Of a DNA stretch of 64,000 nucleotides, positions 22,272-32,798 are shown piece by piece. Within the stretch, counting starts at the first letter, position 1. Each line of letters starts with the position of its first letter. The notes beneath the pieces are model-generated. The model was not told the DNA's origin. It did no database searches and was given only the letters and a program-made list of their open reading frames with translations. The position numbers and the translations under genes are program-made. Source of the stretch: Arachis hypogaea (lineage: Eukaryota; Streptophyta; Magnoliopsida; Fabales; Fabaceae); the NCBI RefSeq assembly GCF_003086295.3, contig NC_092044.1, positions 3,188,843-3,252,842 of the forward strand, written 5' to 3'.

Positions 22272-25200
22272 ATGGAAGTCGCGCCAGGTCCCGGCGACCG
22301 AGCTCGAGCAGCCGGAGCGGAAGGGGCAGCCTCCGTCGCCTCGCAAAGGGGAGGCCGGAGATCCCCCCAACGACACACAACAACCCGACCATTCGGAGGA
22401 ACGGGCGGCGATAGCGCCATAATAATGCAGGAGCTACGCCACAGAGTCCAGAACCTAGAACGACAGCTAGCCGACCGGGAGAGGGATGGATGGTCTACCG
22501 ATCCGAGCTACACCCCATCCCCCGGGGGCGAGGAAGAAGAGAGCTCTCACCGAAGCCGCCCACGGCGTATATCTGCATCCCGGATGGAAGCAGAGGGCAC
22601 ACAAGAGGAATCACCCATTCCGAGAAGACGAAACGACACAGTCATCTACTCTCGTGGCAGACGAACTCGCCGAACGGCGAGAGGTCGTGAGGACGAAGAA
22701 GGGAGATCCGAGAGAACACGACAACCTGTGATAATGGGTGTCACGCCGTTCCACCGATCTATCCTTGAGGTCCGGTTGCCGAAACACTTCGACAAACCAA
22801 CGGACATGAGGTATGACGGAACCCAAGATCCTCTAGAACATCTCACGGCCTTTGAGGCCAGGATGAACCTAGAGGGAGTAGGCGACGAGGTAAGGTGCCG
22901 CGCCTTCCCGGTAACCTTAGCAGGACCAGCGATCAGATGGTTTAATGGCCTCCCTCAAGGTTCCATCTATACCTTCTCAGATATTAGCCGCGCGTTTCTG
23001 GCTCAATTTACAACGCGAATAGCAAAGGCCAAGCACCCTATCAACCTCCTCGGGGTAACCCAGAGACAGGGAGAGCCGACCAGGAGGTACTTAGATCGGT
23101 TCAACGACGAATGCTTGGAAATCGACGGCCTGACCGACTCGGTGGCCAGTCTCTGCCTGACGAACGGCCTCCTCAACGAGAACTTCCGGAAACACCTTAC
23201 CACGAAGCCGGTTTGGACGATGCATGAAATCCAAACGGTGGCCAAAGAGTACATAAACGACGAGGAAGTCAGCCGGGTCGTGGCAGCCAATAAGCGGCAG
23301 TCCGGTTACGGCCAGACCCGGCAGTCCGGTGGCGACGGGGAGAGAGCAAAAGAAAAGGTTAGGGAGGAGGCATCGAACAAAGCTCCTAGGCCGTTCCCTC
23401 GAGTCGGAAAGTTCACTAACTACACTCCACTCACCCTCCCCATTGTGGAAGTCTATCAACAAATAGCTGAGAAAGGAATTCTTCCGAAGCCCCGACCACT
23501 CAAGGACCGCACAGGAGGAAACAAGAACCTTTATTGTGACTACCATAAGGGATATGGCCATCAAACACAGGACTGTTTCGACCTAAAGGATGCATTGGAA
23601 CAGGCGATAAGGGAAGGGAAGCTAGCAGCGTTCTCCCATCTCATCAGGGAGCCGAGAAGGCGCTATCGCGATCAGGATGAGGAAGGCAAGACACGCTCGA
23701 TCAAACGGCGACAGGAGCCCGGAGACAGAGACCACGGCCTAACGGTGATAAACGTGGTAACGGCAAAAAACGCTGCACCAAAGTCCCGATCGGCACACAA
23801 GAAAGACGCCAGGGTTCTGGCGATCTCATCCACACCGGTGCAGAATACCAAAAAACCTCCGTCCATCTCTTTCGGCCCAGAAGATCAATGGTTCAGCGAC
23901 GCCCCGGAAAACCCTCCCATGGTCATAACGGCCAGAGTGGGAACCGGCCTCGTCAAGCGGATCCTTGTCGACACCGGGGCTGATTCAAACATCATGTTCC
24001 GCAACGTGTTCGACGCACTGGGGCTGAAGGATGCCGACCTGACGACCCACCAGCACGGGGTTATCGGGTTAGGCGACCACTTCATCAAACCAGACGGGGT
24101 CATTTCCCTGCCGATCTCGGTAGGCCAGAAGCAAGGCCGAAGATCGGCGATGGCCGAGTTCGTGATCCTCCGAGACTCCACAGCCTACAACATCATCTTG
24201 GGAAGAAAAACAATCAATGATTTTGAAGCCATAATCAACACCAAGCTGCTAGTTATGAAGTTTGTCGCCGATGATGGATCCATAGGGACGATAAGAGGAG
24301 ACCTCGAGACGGCGGTCGCTTGTGACAACGCCAGCCTTTCCCTCAGAAAGAAGTCCAAGGAAGCATCTGGCGTATTCCTGGCCGACCTTGATGCCAGAGT
24401 AGAGGACAACCCGAGGCCGGAACCAGAAGGGGACCTGGAGAAATTTAGCATCGGCGACGAAGGGGAAAAGTTCACATTCGTTAACAAGAACCTCCCGCAT
24501 GAGTTGAAGGAGCCTTTGATTGAAATGATAAGGGCCAACAAGGACCTCTTCGCATGGACGCCAGCCGACATGCCGGGCATTGATCCACAAATCATTTCAC
24601 ATCACTTAGCCGTCAAGCCAGACGCACGCCCAGTGGCTCAGCGAAGGAGAAAGATGTCGGCGGAAAAAGCGGAGGAGGTAGCCAAGCAAACGGCCGGCCT
24701 CCTAGAAGCAGGCTTCATACGGGAAGTAGACTACTCGACGTGGCTCTCAAATGTGGTATTAGTGAAAAAACACAATGGCAGGTGGAGAATGTGCGTGGAC
24801 TACTCTGACCTTAACAAAGCATGCCCCAAAGATTGCTTCCCACTCCCCAACATAGATGCACTCGTCGACGCTGCGGCGGGGTACCGGTATCTGAGTTTCA
24901 TGGATGCCTACTCTGGTTACAATCAGATACCGATGCACCGACCAGACGAGGACAAAACGGCGTTCATAACGCCAGGAGGAACGTTCTGCTATAAGGTAAT
25001 GCCATTTGGCTTAAAAAATGCAGGGGCAACGTATCAAAGGCTGATGAACAGGATATTCCACAACCTCATAGGAAAAACGGTCGAAGTTTACGTGGACGAC
25101 ATCCTGGCAAAGACAATACGACCTGATGACCTCCTAAACGACCTGGCAAGCGTATTTGCGTCCCTCCGTCAACATGGCATGAGGCTGAACCCTCTCAAGT

Positions 25201-27599
25201 GCGCCTTCGCCATGGAAGCCGGCAAGTTCCTGGGATTCATGATAACTCAAAGAGGGGTAGAGGCCAACCCGGAGAAGTGCCAGGTAATACTTCAGATGAA
25301 GAGCCCGGGATGTATCAAGGACGTCCAGAGGTTGGCAGGAAGGTTGACATCACTCTCTCGGTTTCTCGGAGCCTCAGCGGCAAAGGCCCTGCCGTTTTTT
25401 AACCTCATGAAGAAAGGGATGGCGTTCGAATGGACACCAGCGTGCGAAGAAGCCTTTCGACACTTCAAGGAAATCTTGGCGGCACCCCCCGTTCTCGGGA
25501 AGCCAAGAGACGGGGAACCACTATACCTGTATCTCGCCATAACAAGCGAAGCCCTAGCCGCAGTGCTAGTACGGGAGGACGGGAAGACCCAACAGCCAGT
25601 CTACTTCATAAGCAGGGCTCTGCAAGGAGCAGAATTAAGATACAGCAAGTTGGAAAAGCTAGCCTTAGCGCTCCTAACCTCCTCGAGAAGGTTGAAGCAA
25701 TACTTCCAGAGTCACCAAGTGGTCGTCAGGACAGACCAAGGGATTAGGCAAGTTCTCCAAAAGCCCGACCTGGCGGGAAGAATGATGACTTGGTCCATTG
25801 AACTCTCTCAATATGACATACGATACGAGCCCCGGCAAGCCATCAAGGCGCAGGCCATGGCGGATTTTTTGGTTGAAGTAGCAGGAGATCCAGGCGAAGA
25901 CATAGGCACACGGTGGAAGCTCCATGTGGATGGAGCCTCCAACCAGACCTACGGAGGAGCCGGGATCATCCTAGAAAGTCCAAACGGGGTCGTATACGAA
26001 CAGTCGGTCAGATTCGAGTTTCCCATCTCGAACAATCAAGCAGAATACGAAGCCCTCATTGGAGGCTTAACCCTAGCAACAGAGGTCGGCGCAAAAAGGC
26101 TGGAAGTATGCAGCGATTCCCAAGTCGTCACTTCCCAAGTGAACGGCAGCTACCAAGCCAAGGACCCCTTGTTGCAGAAGTACTTGGAAAAGGTCAAAAG
26201 CTTGAGCCAAAAGTTCGACGAGGTCACGATCCAGCATGTACCCAGGGAAAGGAACACACGAGCAGACCTTCTATCAAAATTAGCCAGCACGAAGCCAGGG
26301 GAGGGAAACCGGTCTCTCATCCAAGGCATGACAAGGGAACCCGCGATCACACTACACATAACGACCCTAAATCCTTCATGGCTAGACCCCATCACCAACT
26401 ACTTAGAACACGGCCAAGTCCCTGGCGACGAAAAGGATGCGGTGAAGTTAAGGAGGGAAGCGGCCAAATACGCCGTCATCCAAGGACAGCTGTTCAGAAA
26501 GGGGCTCAGCCAACCCCTACTGAAGTGCCTACACCCTGACCAAACGGACTACGTCCTCAGGGAAGTCCACGAGGGCTGCTGTGGGCACCACATCGGAGGG
26601 AAAGCCCTAGCGAGGAAGTTGATCCGAGCTGGGTACTACTGGCCGACGATGATGGCAGATTCCAAAGAGTTTGTCAAAAAATGCATAAAGTGCCAACAGA
26701 ACGCCAATTTTGCCAAAACACCGGCAAACGAGTTAAGCTTGCTGACGACTTCTCGGCCATTCGCTCAATGGGGAGTCGACCTCTTAGGGCCCTTCCCTGT
26801 CGGCCCTGGGCAGGTCAAATATCTCATAGTGGCAATCGATTACTATACCAAGTGGATAGAAGCCGAACCATTGGCTAGCATATCCTCAGCCAATTGCAGA
26901 AAATTCATGTGGAGGCAGGTGATAACACGGTTCGGGATACCAGAAGTCGTCATCTCGGACAACGGCACACAATTTACTGACAAAAAGTTCACGGGATTTC
27001 TCAACGGCCTAGGAGTAAGGCAAAAGTTCTCTTCGGTAGAACACCCTCGGACGAATGGACAAGTGGAGTCCGCCAACAAGGTTATCCTTTCAGGGCTAAA
27101 GAGGAGGTTGGACAACAAAAAGGGTGCTTGGGCCGACGAACTGGCATCAGTTCTCTGGTCTTACCGAACGACCGAGCAGTCCTCCACCAAAGAAACTCCT
27201 TTCCGGTTAACGTACGGGGTGGACGCGGTGATACCCGTAGAAATCAGAGAACCAAGCCCACGACTTCTTTTGAAAGGAGTGGAGGAAGCCGTAGAAAAGG
27301 ACCTGATAGAAGAAGCCCGAGAAATGGCCCACTTGACAGAAACGGCGCTAAAACAAAGAGTGGCGCTCCGCTACAACACCAAAGTACTCAAGAGGGAATT
27401 CGAGCCAAACGACCTCGTCCTGAGGCGAAATGATATCGGCCTGCCGACCCCCGGAGAAGGCAAGCTGGCGGCCAACTGGGAAGGCCCATTTAGAGTCAAG
27501 AAAGTGATGGGAAAAGGAGCATACAAACTAGAAAGACTCGACGGCAAGGAAGTCCCGAGAACTTGGAATGCGGACAACCTTAGAAGATTCTACTCCTAG
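22272..27599 (+). CDS. Gag-pol polyprotein of the gypsy element, 1,775 aa
   Basis: One uninterrupted frame starts 32 nt after the LTR. In order: retrotransposon gag region (about residues 150-340); a CDYH...C zinc-binding motif near residue 422; aspartic protease with LVDTGAD near residue 567; reverse transcriptase with YVDD near 940; RNase H (HVDGAS near 1219); integrase with an HHCC zinc finger (about 1433-1475) and a D,D-35-E core, the last D in SDNGTQF near 1564 and E in NGQVESA near 1600. It ends about 170 residues later and I see no chromodomain, consistent with a non-chromovirus. All catalytic motifs I checked are present, so it may be functional. Confidence 0.95.
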   Translation: MEVAPGPGDRARAAGAEGAASVASQRGGRRSPQRHTTTRPFGGTGGDSAIIMQELRHRVQNLERQLADRERDGWSTDPSYTPSPGGEEEESSHRSRPRRISASRMEAEGTQEESPIPRRRNDTVIYSRGRRTRRTARGREDEEGRSERTRQPVIMGVTPFHRSILEVRLPKHFDKPTDMRYDGTQDPLEHLTAFEARMNLEGVGDEVRCRAFPVTLAGPAIRWFNGLPQGSIYTFSDISRAFLAQFTTRIAKAKHPINLLGVTQRQGEPTRRYLDRFNDECLEIDGLTDSVASLCLTNGLLNENFRKHLTTKPVWTMHEIQTVAKEYINDEEVSRVVAANKRQSGYGQTRQSGGDGERAKEKVREEASNKAPRPFPRVGKFTNYTPLTLPIVEVYQQIAEKGILPKPRPLKDRTGGNKNLYCDYHKGYGHQTQDCFDLKDALEQAIREGKLAAFSHLIREPRRRYRDQDEEGKTRSIKRRQEPGDRDHGLTVINVVTAKNAAPKSRSAHKKDARVLAISSTPVQNTKKPPSISFGPEDQWFSDAPENPPMVITARVGTGLVKRILVDTGADSNIMFRNVFDALGLKDADLTTHQHGVIGLGDHFIKPDGVISLPISVGQKQGRRSAMAEFVILRDSTAYNIILGRKTINDFEAIINTKLLVMKFVADDGSIGTIRGDLETAVACDNASLSLRKKSKEASGVFLADLDARVEDNPRPEPEGDLEKFSIGDEGEKFTFVNKNLPHELKEPLIEMIRANKDLFAWTPADMPGIDPQIISHHLAVKPDARPVAQRRRKMSAEKAEEVAKQTAGLLEAGFIREVDYSTWLSNVVLVKKHNGRWRMCVDYSDLNKACPKDCFPLPNIDALVDAAAGYRYLSFMDAYSGYNQIPMHRPDEDKTAFITPGGTFCYKVMPFGLKNAGATYQRLMNRIFHNLIGKTVEVYVDDILAKTIRPDDLLNDLASVFASLRQHGMRLNPLKCAFAMEAGKFLGFMITQRGVEANPEKCQVILQMKSPGCIKDVQRLAGRLTSLSRFLGASAAKALPFFNLMKKGMAFEWTPACEEAFRHFKEILAAPPVLGKPRDGEPLYLYLAITSEALAAVLVREDGKTQQPVYFISRALQGAELRYSKLEKLALALLTSSRRLKQYFQSHQVVVRTDQGIRQVLQKPDLAGRMMTWSIELSQYDIRYEPRQAIKAQAMADFLVEVAGDPGEDIGTRWKLHVDGASNQTYGGAGIILESPNGVVYEQSVRFEFPISNNQAEYEALIGGLTLATEVGAKRLEVCSDSQVVTSQVNGSYQAKDPLLQKYLEKVKSLSQKFDEVTIQHVPRERNTRADLLSKLASTKPGEGNRSLIQGMTREPAITLHITTLNPSWLDPITNYLEHGQVPGDEKDAVKLRREAAKYAVIQGQLFRKGLSQPLLKCLHPDQTDYVLREVHEGCCGHHIGGKALARKLIRAGYYWPTMMADSKEFVKKCIKCQQNANFAKTPANELSLLTTSRPFAQWGVDLLGPFPVGPGQVKYLIVAIDYYTKWIEAEPLASISSANCRKFMWRQVITRFGIPEVVISDNGTQFTDKKFTGFLNGLGVRQKFSSVEHPRTNGQVESANKVILSGLKRRLDNKKGAWADELASVLWSYRTTEQSSTKETPFRLTYGVDAVIPVEIREPSPRLLLKGVEEAVEKDLIEEAREMAHLTETALKQRVALRYNTKVLKREFEPNDLVLRRNDIGLPTPGEGKLAANWEGPFRVKKVMGKGAYKLERLDGKEVPRTWNADNLRRFYS

Positions 27600-28075
27600 A
27601 AGACGGAGCGACCTGCCGACTAATCTAGCTAAGTAGTTAATTCGTCATTTGAACTTCATAGTAACTTTCAAGTCTTTTATGTGGATACCGAATAAGATAC
27701 ACTTGTGCAAATTCTCCGTTCTATCTTACCTCCGTTTTTCAGATAAATCATCTTGTCATGACTAGCAACGACACCCAACCCGGGACTGATCACCCGGGAG
27801 GTCATCAACTACCGTTGTAACAAGCAACTACACAAGAGCCCACGGGCCGCCGATATAAACAACTATAAACCAAAAACGGTTACTAAAAACGACAACAAAA
27901 TCGGACAAGTAAGAAAAACTTCATTACGACAACACGAGCAAACGACCAAAGAGTCATTGTTCACAAGCCAATATTAAAACGGCAAAGATTAAACTGTTCG
28001 TAAGCCAAAATGGCTAAAAACAACTGTCTACAAGCCAAAACAAAACGGCTAAACAAAAACGATGGAACAAAGAGT
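27600..28075. other. Spacer between pol and the antisense ORF
   Basis: Internal retrotransposon DNA; nothing coding seen. Confidence 0.5.
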
Positions 28076-29976
28076 TCATTTCTTCGGAACATCAACAACC
28101 TGGCCATCCTTAATAATCTTAAAAACGCCAATTGCCGACGTGTCGAACTCGGGGGCAACAATTTTGATTTGGGCCTTCAGGGCTTCTTCTGTGCCCAAAA
28201 TCGCGCCTTTACCCTGTTTAACGACGTCTTTGTACTTGGCCTTCCATGTCACCAGTTCGGCCTCCACGGCCCGCTTCCCCTCCTCGACTTCGGCCGTACG
28301 CTTCTGCGCCTCGCCGACCTGTTTCTCCAGAGCCATCTCACGCTCGACCAGACGTTCAATCGTTGCGTCCGACTCTTTCTGTTTCTTCTCGGCAGCTGTT
28401 AACTTTTGTTCGGCGGAGGCAGCTTTCTGCTCAGCGGCGGTAGCCTTCTTCTCGGCGGCGTCCAACTTCTCCGAAGATTGAGTCAACTGCTGCCGGAGAG
28501 TTTCCACTTCACTTTTCAATTCATTGTTGGCCTTCCCAGCGGAGGCCAACTTCCGACGAAGAGACTCCATCCCGGACAACTCGAACTCGGCCTTCCGAGC
28601 AATAACCGCACCGCGCAGAAGAGTGCGGTACATCCACCTCGCCTGCCCGGCAAGGGATGACTCATGGAAATGTTCCTCCGTACCAGGGATCAGCTGGGTG
28701 TCTATAAATTTTGAGGCGTCGAAATTCCTTTCCATAACGGTAAGGACACCCTCGGGACTAGACGACGCCGTGGATGTCTTTTTTCTCTTTCTCTTCAGGT
28801 TAGAGACCTCCACCACCTCCTCCTCATCATCCGATTTAGGCACCGAACCCCCAATCCCGGCAACCTCACGGATAGGGGAAACACGGACCGCCTTGCCACC
28901 TTCAACCGAGGCGCCCTGAGCCGAGGTCTCGATCTCGTCGGTTGCGGCCCCCTGTTCGGGAACATCCTGGCCCTCCGGGGGAGCATTAGGCCCCTCGGAG
29001 ACAGGCTGCTCGTCACCTTCCTCGTCGTCGCCGCCGGCAAGAAAGGTTTGAAACAGATCGGTAAGGCCCGTCACCGACGCAGACATATCCACTGCAAGAA
29101 ACCAAAGAAGGTCGGTTAGTCGTCACACAATATCAATAAAGGGAAAAAGATAAAGCGTAAAGTAAAGAGCTTCTCACAAATATAATTACGACCGGAGTCC
29201 CGATCACCCATGAGGAGGTGGGGATTTACTGGGTTCTTCCCAAAAACCGCGTTTAGCACCTCGGCAATCTGCTGATCTTCTGCCGACATGTTTTTGTAAA
29301 CTACCTTAATAAAACTATTGGCTCCTGCCCCGAAGCTCCAATAAGTCGGGATGAGCCGTACCCCCTCCAGAGACAACCAAAAAGGGTGGCGACCTTTGGC
29401 CGGACGGACTTTAAAATACTTGTCCTTAAACCCATGGTAAGAATCTTCGAACAAGCCGAAGATCTTCCGACCCTGAGCAGCCCGGAAGGACATGAACCCT
29501 TTCCTATGTTTCCCCTGCTTGGAAGGGTTTGTGAGGGTGAAGAAGAAGAGGAAGACATCTACGGACACCGGCAGGTCGAGATATTCACAAACCATCTCGA
29601 AACAGCGGATCGAAGCCCAACTGTTCGGATGCAACTGCGACGGTGACACGGAAATTCGGTTTAAGAGCGCCATTTGAAAGGCGGAGAACGGAATGCGAAC
29701 TCCGACTTGAGTGAACATGGCCTTGTAGAACCAAATCCAGTCGGCAACCCGGCTGGGTTGGAAGTTGATTTCATACAACCGCTCGTGAGCAGCCGGGACG
29801 AAGGCGTCATAATTGGCCTCCTCGTCAGTCCCGCCACACAAATACCCGGCTTGACGGAACTCGGTGAGCTCCTCCTCGCTCATTTGGTTGGGTGAATCCC
29901 TCACATCTGAGACGACCCAAGCATACTGGTCGTAAGCCGCAGGGTTAACGGATGCTCGGGAGACCGTGCGGGCCAT
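28076..29976 (-). CDS. Antisense ORF of the Tat-type element, two exons, 604 aa
   Basis: Exon 1 is 29976-29178 and exon 2 is 29091-28076; the 86 bp intron has a GTGAGAA donor and TTCTTGCAG acceptor and joins the frames in phase 1. The N-terminal half (MARTVSRASVNPAAYDQYAW, then a globular region with WIWFYKAMF and WSFGAGANSF) resembles the 'putative gypsy-type transposon' (Transposase_28) family. The second half is acidic, has KRKRKK, then a long coiled coil of EKK/AAEQKA heptads. Additional antisense ORFs are known in Tat elements, but their function is unknown. No transposase activity should be assumed from the family name. Confidence 0.8.
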
Positions 29977-30626
29977 ACCTACATGGGGGTACCATCCAGT
30001 TAGTCTAAGAGATCGGTCGCTCAGGCCGAAAACAAACACCACCCCCACGATTTCCCGACTAAAGGCAAACAAGACTAAGTCTAAAGGAACGAGAAGAAGC
30101 CTACCCTAGAATGGTACTTTCCCCCCTAACACGTCTACTCGCAACTAAGGCTACGCAGTAATATCAAAAGAACCAAGCAACAAACATACCGAAAATAATG
30201 CCTAAAAAGAGGGATGATTCGAAAATTACCTAAGTTGATGGAGAAAAGGATGATTGCGAGTCTGGAAAAGTGCAAGGAACACGAACGGAGGCACCACAGC
30301 AACGCCTTGGAATCTTGTAGCAAGGAGGAAGAAAGGAAGAATAGGGAGTGTGAGAAAAGCGTAGAAATGTCAAAACAGATCGTTTAAAAACTACCTCCAG
30401 AGCGCGAAACACCTGGGGGCAGAATGGGCTTTTCAAAAGGGGTTTTTCACCCCATTATGAGCATTTAATGCTCGGCGCGGGAAACGAAGCGATGAAAACG
30501 GTTGCTTTGAGCAACCAAGAGACGCGCGTTGGAGGCACACCCCTCCCGCGAACAGCCGACCAGTCGAAATACGAGGATGACACGCCATTGGTAGCTCCTA
30601 CGACTACCATTGGCGCGTGGAGGCAC
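29977..30626. other. Region between antisense ORF and 3' LTR
   Basis: Probably holds the antisense ORF promoter and leader. GTGGAGGCAC precedes the LTR but is a poor polypurine tract. No other feature is supported. Confidence 0.4.
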
Positions 30627-31051
30627 TGTTACGGCCTGGCCCAAAAAAAAAACGCACGGGCCGGTCCGACCCGATCTCTACCCGACCCGGTCACGTGCCC
30701 TCCAATCGACCCGGACACGCGCCCTGTACGGCTCACACGCGGCTGCAGGACAACGTCCTCGGAAATATGGGCCTGTCCTCGTCTTGTGGCCCACTACTGA
30801 CATGTATATAAGGAGAAGATTGGCTCTTCCCCCGAGGTACGTCACCTTCCACATCACTTCCCCTGCTTGTACGATTTCTGACTTAGGCGTCGGAGTGTCT
30901 TTGCAGGTGGCACCCCCCTCTCGTCCATTCACCAGCTCAAGTGCTTGCCAGCTCGGCTAGTCCGCTACAAGTGCGACCCAAGTTAAGGCGTCCTCACCTA
31001 TCCATCCTTTCACTTGTATACCCGACCTGTCCGGAATCCGACCACCGAACA
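30627..31051 (+). repeat. 3' LTR, 425 bp, directly upstream of FBD-3
   Basis: Near-identical to the 5' LTR. Its TATA box (TATATAAGG, from about 30805) lies about 360 bp before the FBD-3 ATG, and I find no ATG on the plus strand between them. Confidence 0.95.
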
Positions 31052-31163
31052 CCAACCAAGAGTTAAATTAATTCCGTCGTTTTTCCTAAATTCTAACCCT
31101 AACCCTAAGTTAACTCTAACCCTTTCTCCAGATACAAAATTGACAAAAGGCGAATCCATCAAC

Positions 31164-32711
31164 ATGGATAGGATCAGTTACTTACCGAACACTATCATTT
31201 GCGACATTCTCTCGTACCTCCCAACAAAACAAGCTGTATCCACCAGCATCCTCTGTCACAGTTGGCGCCATGTTTGGAAGGATCTCCAAGTCCTTGACAT
31301 AGATGATAGACCCTTTGGGTCCTCTGGGAAAGCCAGCTTTGATTCTTTTGTCAATGCTATTCTAGCTCAGCGCAATGCAGATTCGTACCCCATCGAAAAG
31401 TTTCGCCTCACTTGCGAAAAATTTGAAGAGGATCCTATCCCAACATGGCTTAATGCCGTCATCGGCCCCCATCTTCAGGAACTGTATCTCAGTCTTAATG
31501 TAATGTTTGGAACCAGCATGCCTAAAGCCATATTCACTTGTACATCACTTAAGTCCCTTGTTTTGAAACGTGATATTTCATTGGATTATGGTCCGGAGTT
31601 TCCAGATGTATATCTGCCATCCCTCAAGAACCTAGAGTTGGATATCGCCCATGTGAACAACAAGCTTTTATCTGGATGCCCTGTTCTTGAAAATCTTAAG
31701 CTCATTCTACTTGACATGGCCCCAGAACGTTATGTTTATACACCTACAATTCAGATGCCTCAGACATTGAAGAGTTTAACCTTTGAAGATTACAGTATCA
31801 TGTGGGAAGAGATTAACCATCGTGTGATAGACACACCATCTCTTGAATACCTCTATTTGAAAATAGTGACCTCGGGGGTTGTTGAGCTACAGGTTTCGGC
31901 TAGCTATTTTCCCAACATGGTGGAGGCACATCTTGATATTGAGGAAGAACAGTCACATCTTGATATTCACGGTGAACCTGTTGAACATGTCTGTTTGGTC
32001 CCCATGCTTCTCCAGGCACTTCGTGAAACAAAGTTGTTGGCATTGAAACCTTACACAACACGGGTAATATGCTTATTATAATCCCATGATTCCTCAAGCT
32101 TAATGTTTGATATAACTCGATAATTTGAATATATAACTATAATTTTGAATTAGGAATTATATTTAATATCTAGTTATCTTCTACACAGTGCTTATTTAGT
32201 GCTCCAGCTTTCAAGTTTCCAGAATTTCACCGATTGCTCAATCTAGAGCTTGATGTTCCATTTTTCAACACAAACTTCCTGCTAAACTTCCTTCACAGCT
32301 GTCATGTACTTGAAGCTCTCGTAATTCGTATTTGTAAGGTATGAATGCATTTCAAGTTAAATCTAGTGTCTCTATTTACTCTTTATTGTTTGCCTGAGTC
32401 TAATGAGAAGTGTTGTTTTTTGTTATCAGGAAGTCTATGTCCGCACCATGGACTATAATGGACCAACACCACCAACCATGGTTCCCAGTTGTGTAACATC
32501 ACATCTCAAGAGTTTTGAGTTTAGAGAATATCAAGACGCTGCAGATGAGCGTGAATTTATTGCATATCTTTTAAAAGGAGGACTTGTTTTGAAGACAGTG
32601 ACAATTCATCTTAAATCTGATTTCGACCTAGTGACAAAGTACAATATTGTCAAGGGTTTATCTGCTATACCAAGGGGCTCTACAATATGTCAGTTAAATT
32701 TCGTTGATTAA
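31164..32711 (+). CDS. FBD-3: F-box/LRR/FBD protein, 443 aa
   Basis: Exons are 31164-32063 (300 codons), 32189-32338 (150 nt) and 32430-32711. The F-box is [23 protein letters not shown]_2 motifs are [23 protein letters not shown] and SGCPVLENLKLI. The FBD domain is in exon 3 (SCVTSHLKSFEFREY). The F-box carries CHSWRH where sisters have RRWRH, which could affect Skp1 binding. Near the end of exon 1 a short in-frame duplication repeats HLDI. The open frame runs upstream to 31014 into the LTR but has no ATG there, so I use ATG 31164. The native leader lies 9.4 kb upstream. Confidence 0.88.
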
Positions 32712-32798
32712 AATCCCATTTAACATGGTATGAACTCACACTATTTTAGGGTCGTAGAGTTTTATATTATTAAAGTTGCACAACATTGAGTCAATTAT

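Larger units (their letters stand above)
21813..31051 (+). mobile_element. Full-length Ty3/gypsy (Tat-type) LTR retrotransposon, 9,239 bp
   Basis: LTRs start TGTTACGGCC and end CCACCGAACA, with an exact 5 bp duplication CCAAC (21808-21812 and 31052-31056). I count three substitutions and one 2 bp C-run indel between the LTRs (about 99.3% identity), so insertion is recent. A gag-pol ORF runs rightward and a spliced ORF runs leftward between pol and the 3' LTR, the layout known for Tat/Retand-like elements. Its GC-rich sequence contrasts sharply with the AT-rich surroundings. It sits in the FBD-3 leader intron. Confidence 0.95.

Noticed and set aside
22145..27577. Many ORFs of 60-208 aa overlapping gag-pol on both strands
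   Set aside because: Shadow frames of a GC-rich 1,775-codon gene; none has a recognisable domain.
28010..29895. Plus-strand ORFs across 28.0-29.9 kb
   Set aside because: Antisense shadows of the spliced minus-strand ORF, which has domain and splice support.
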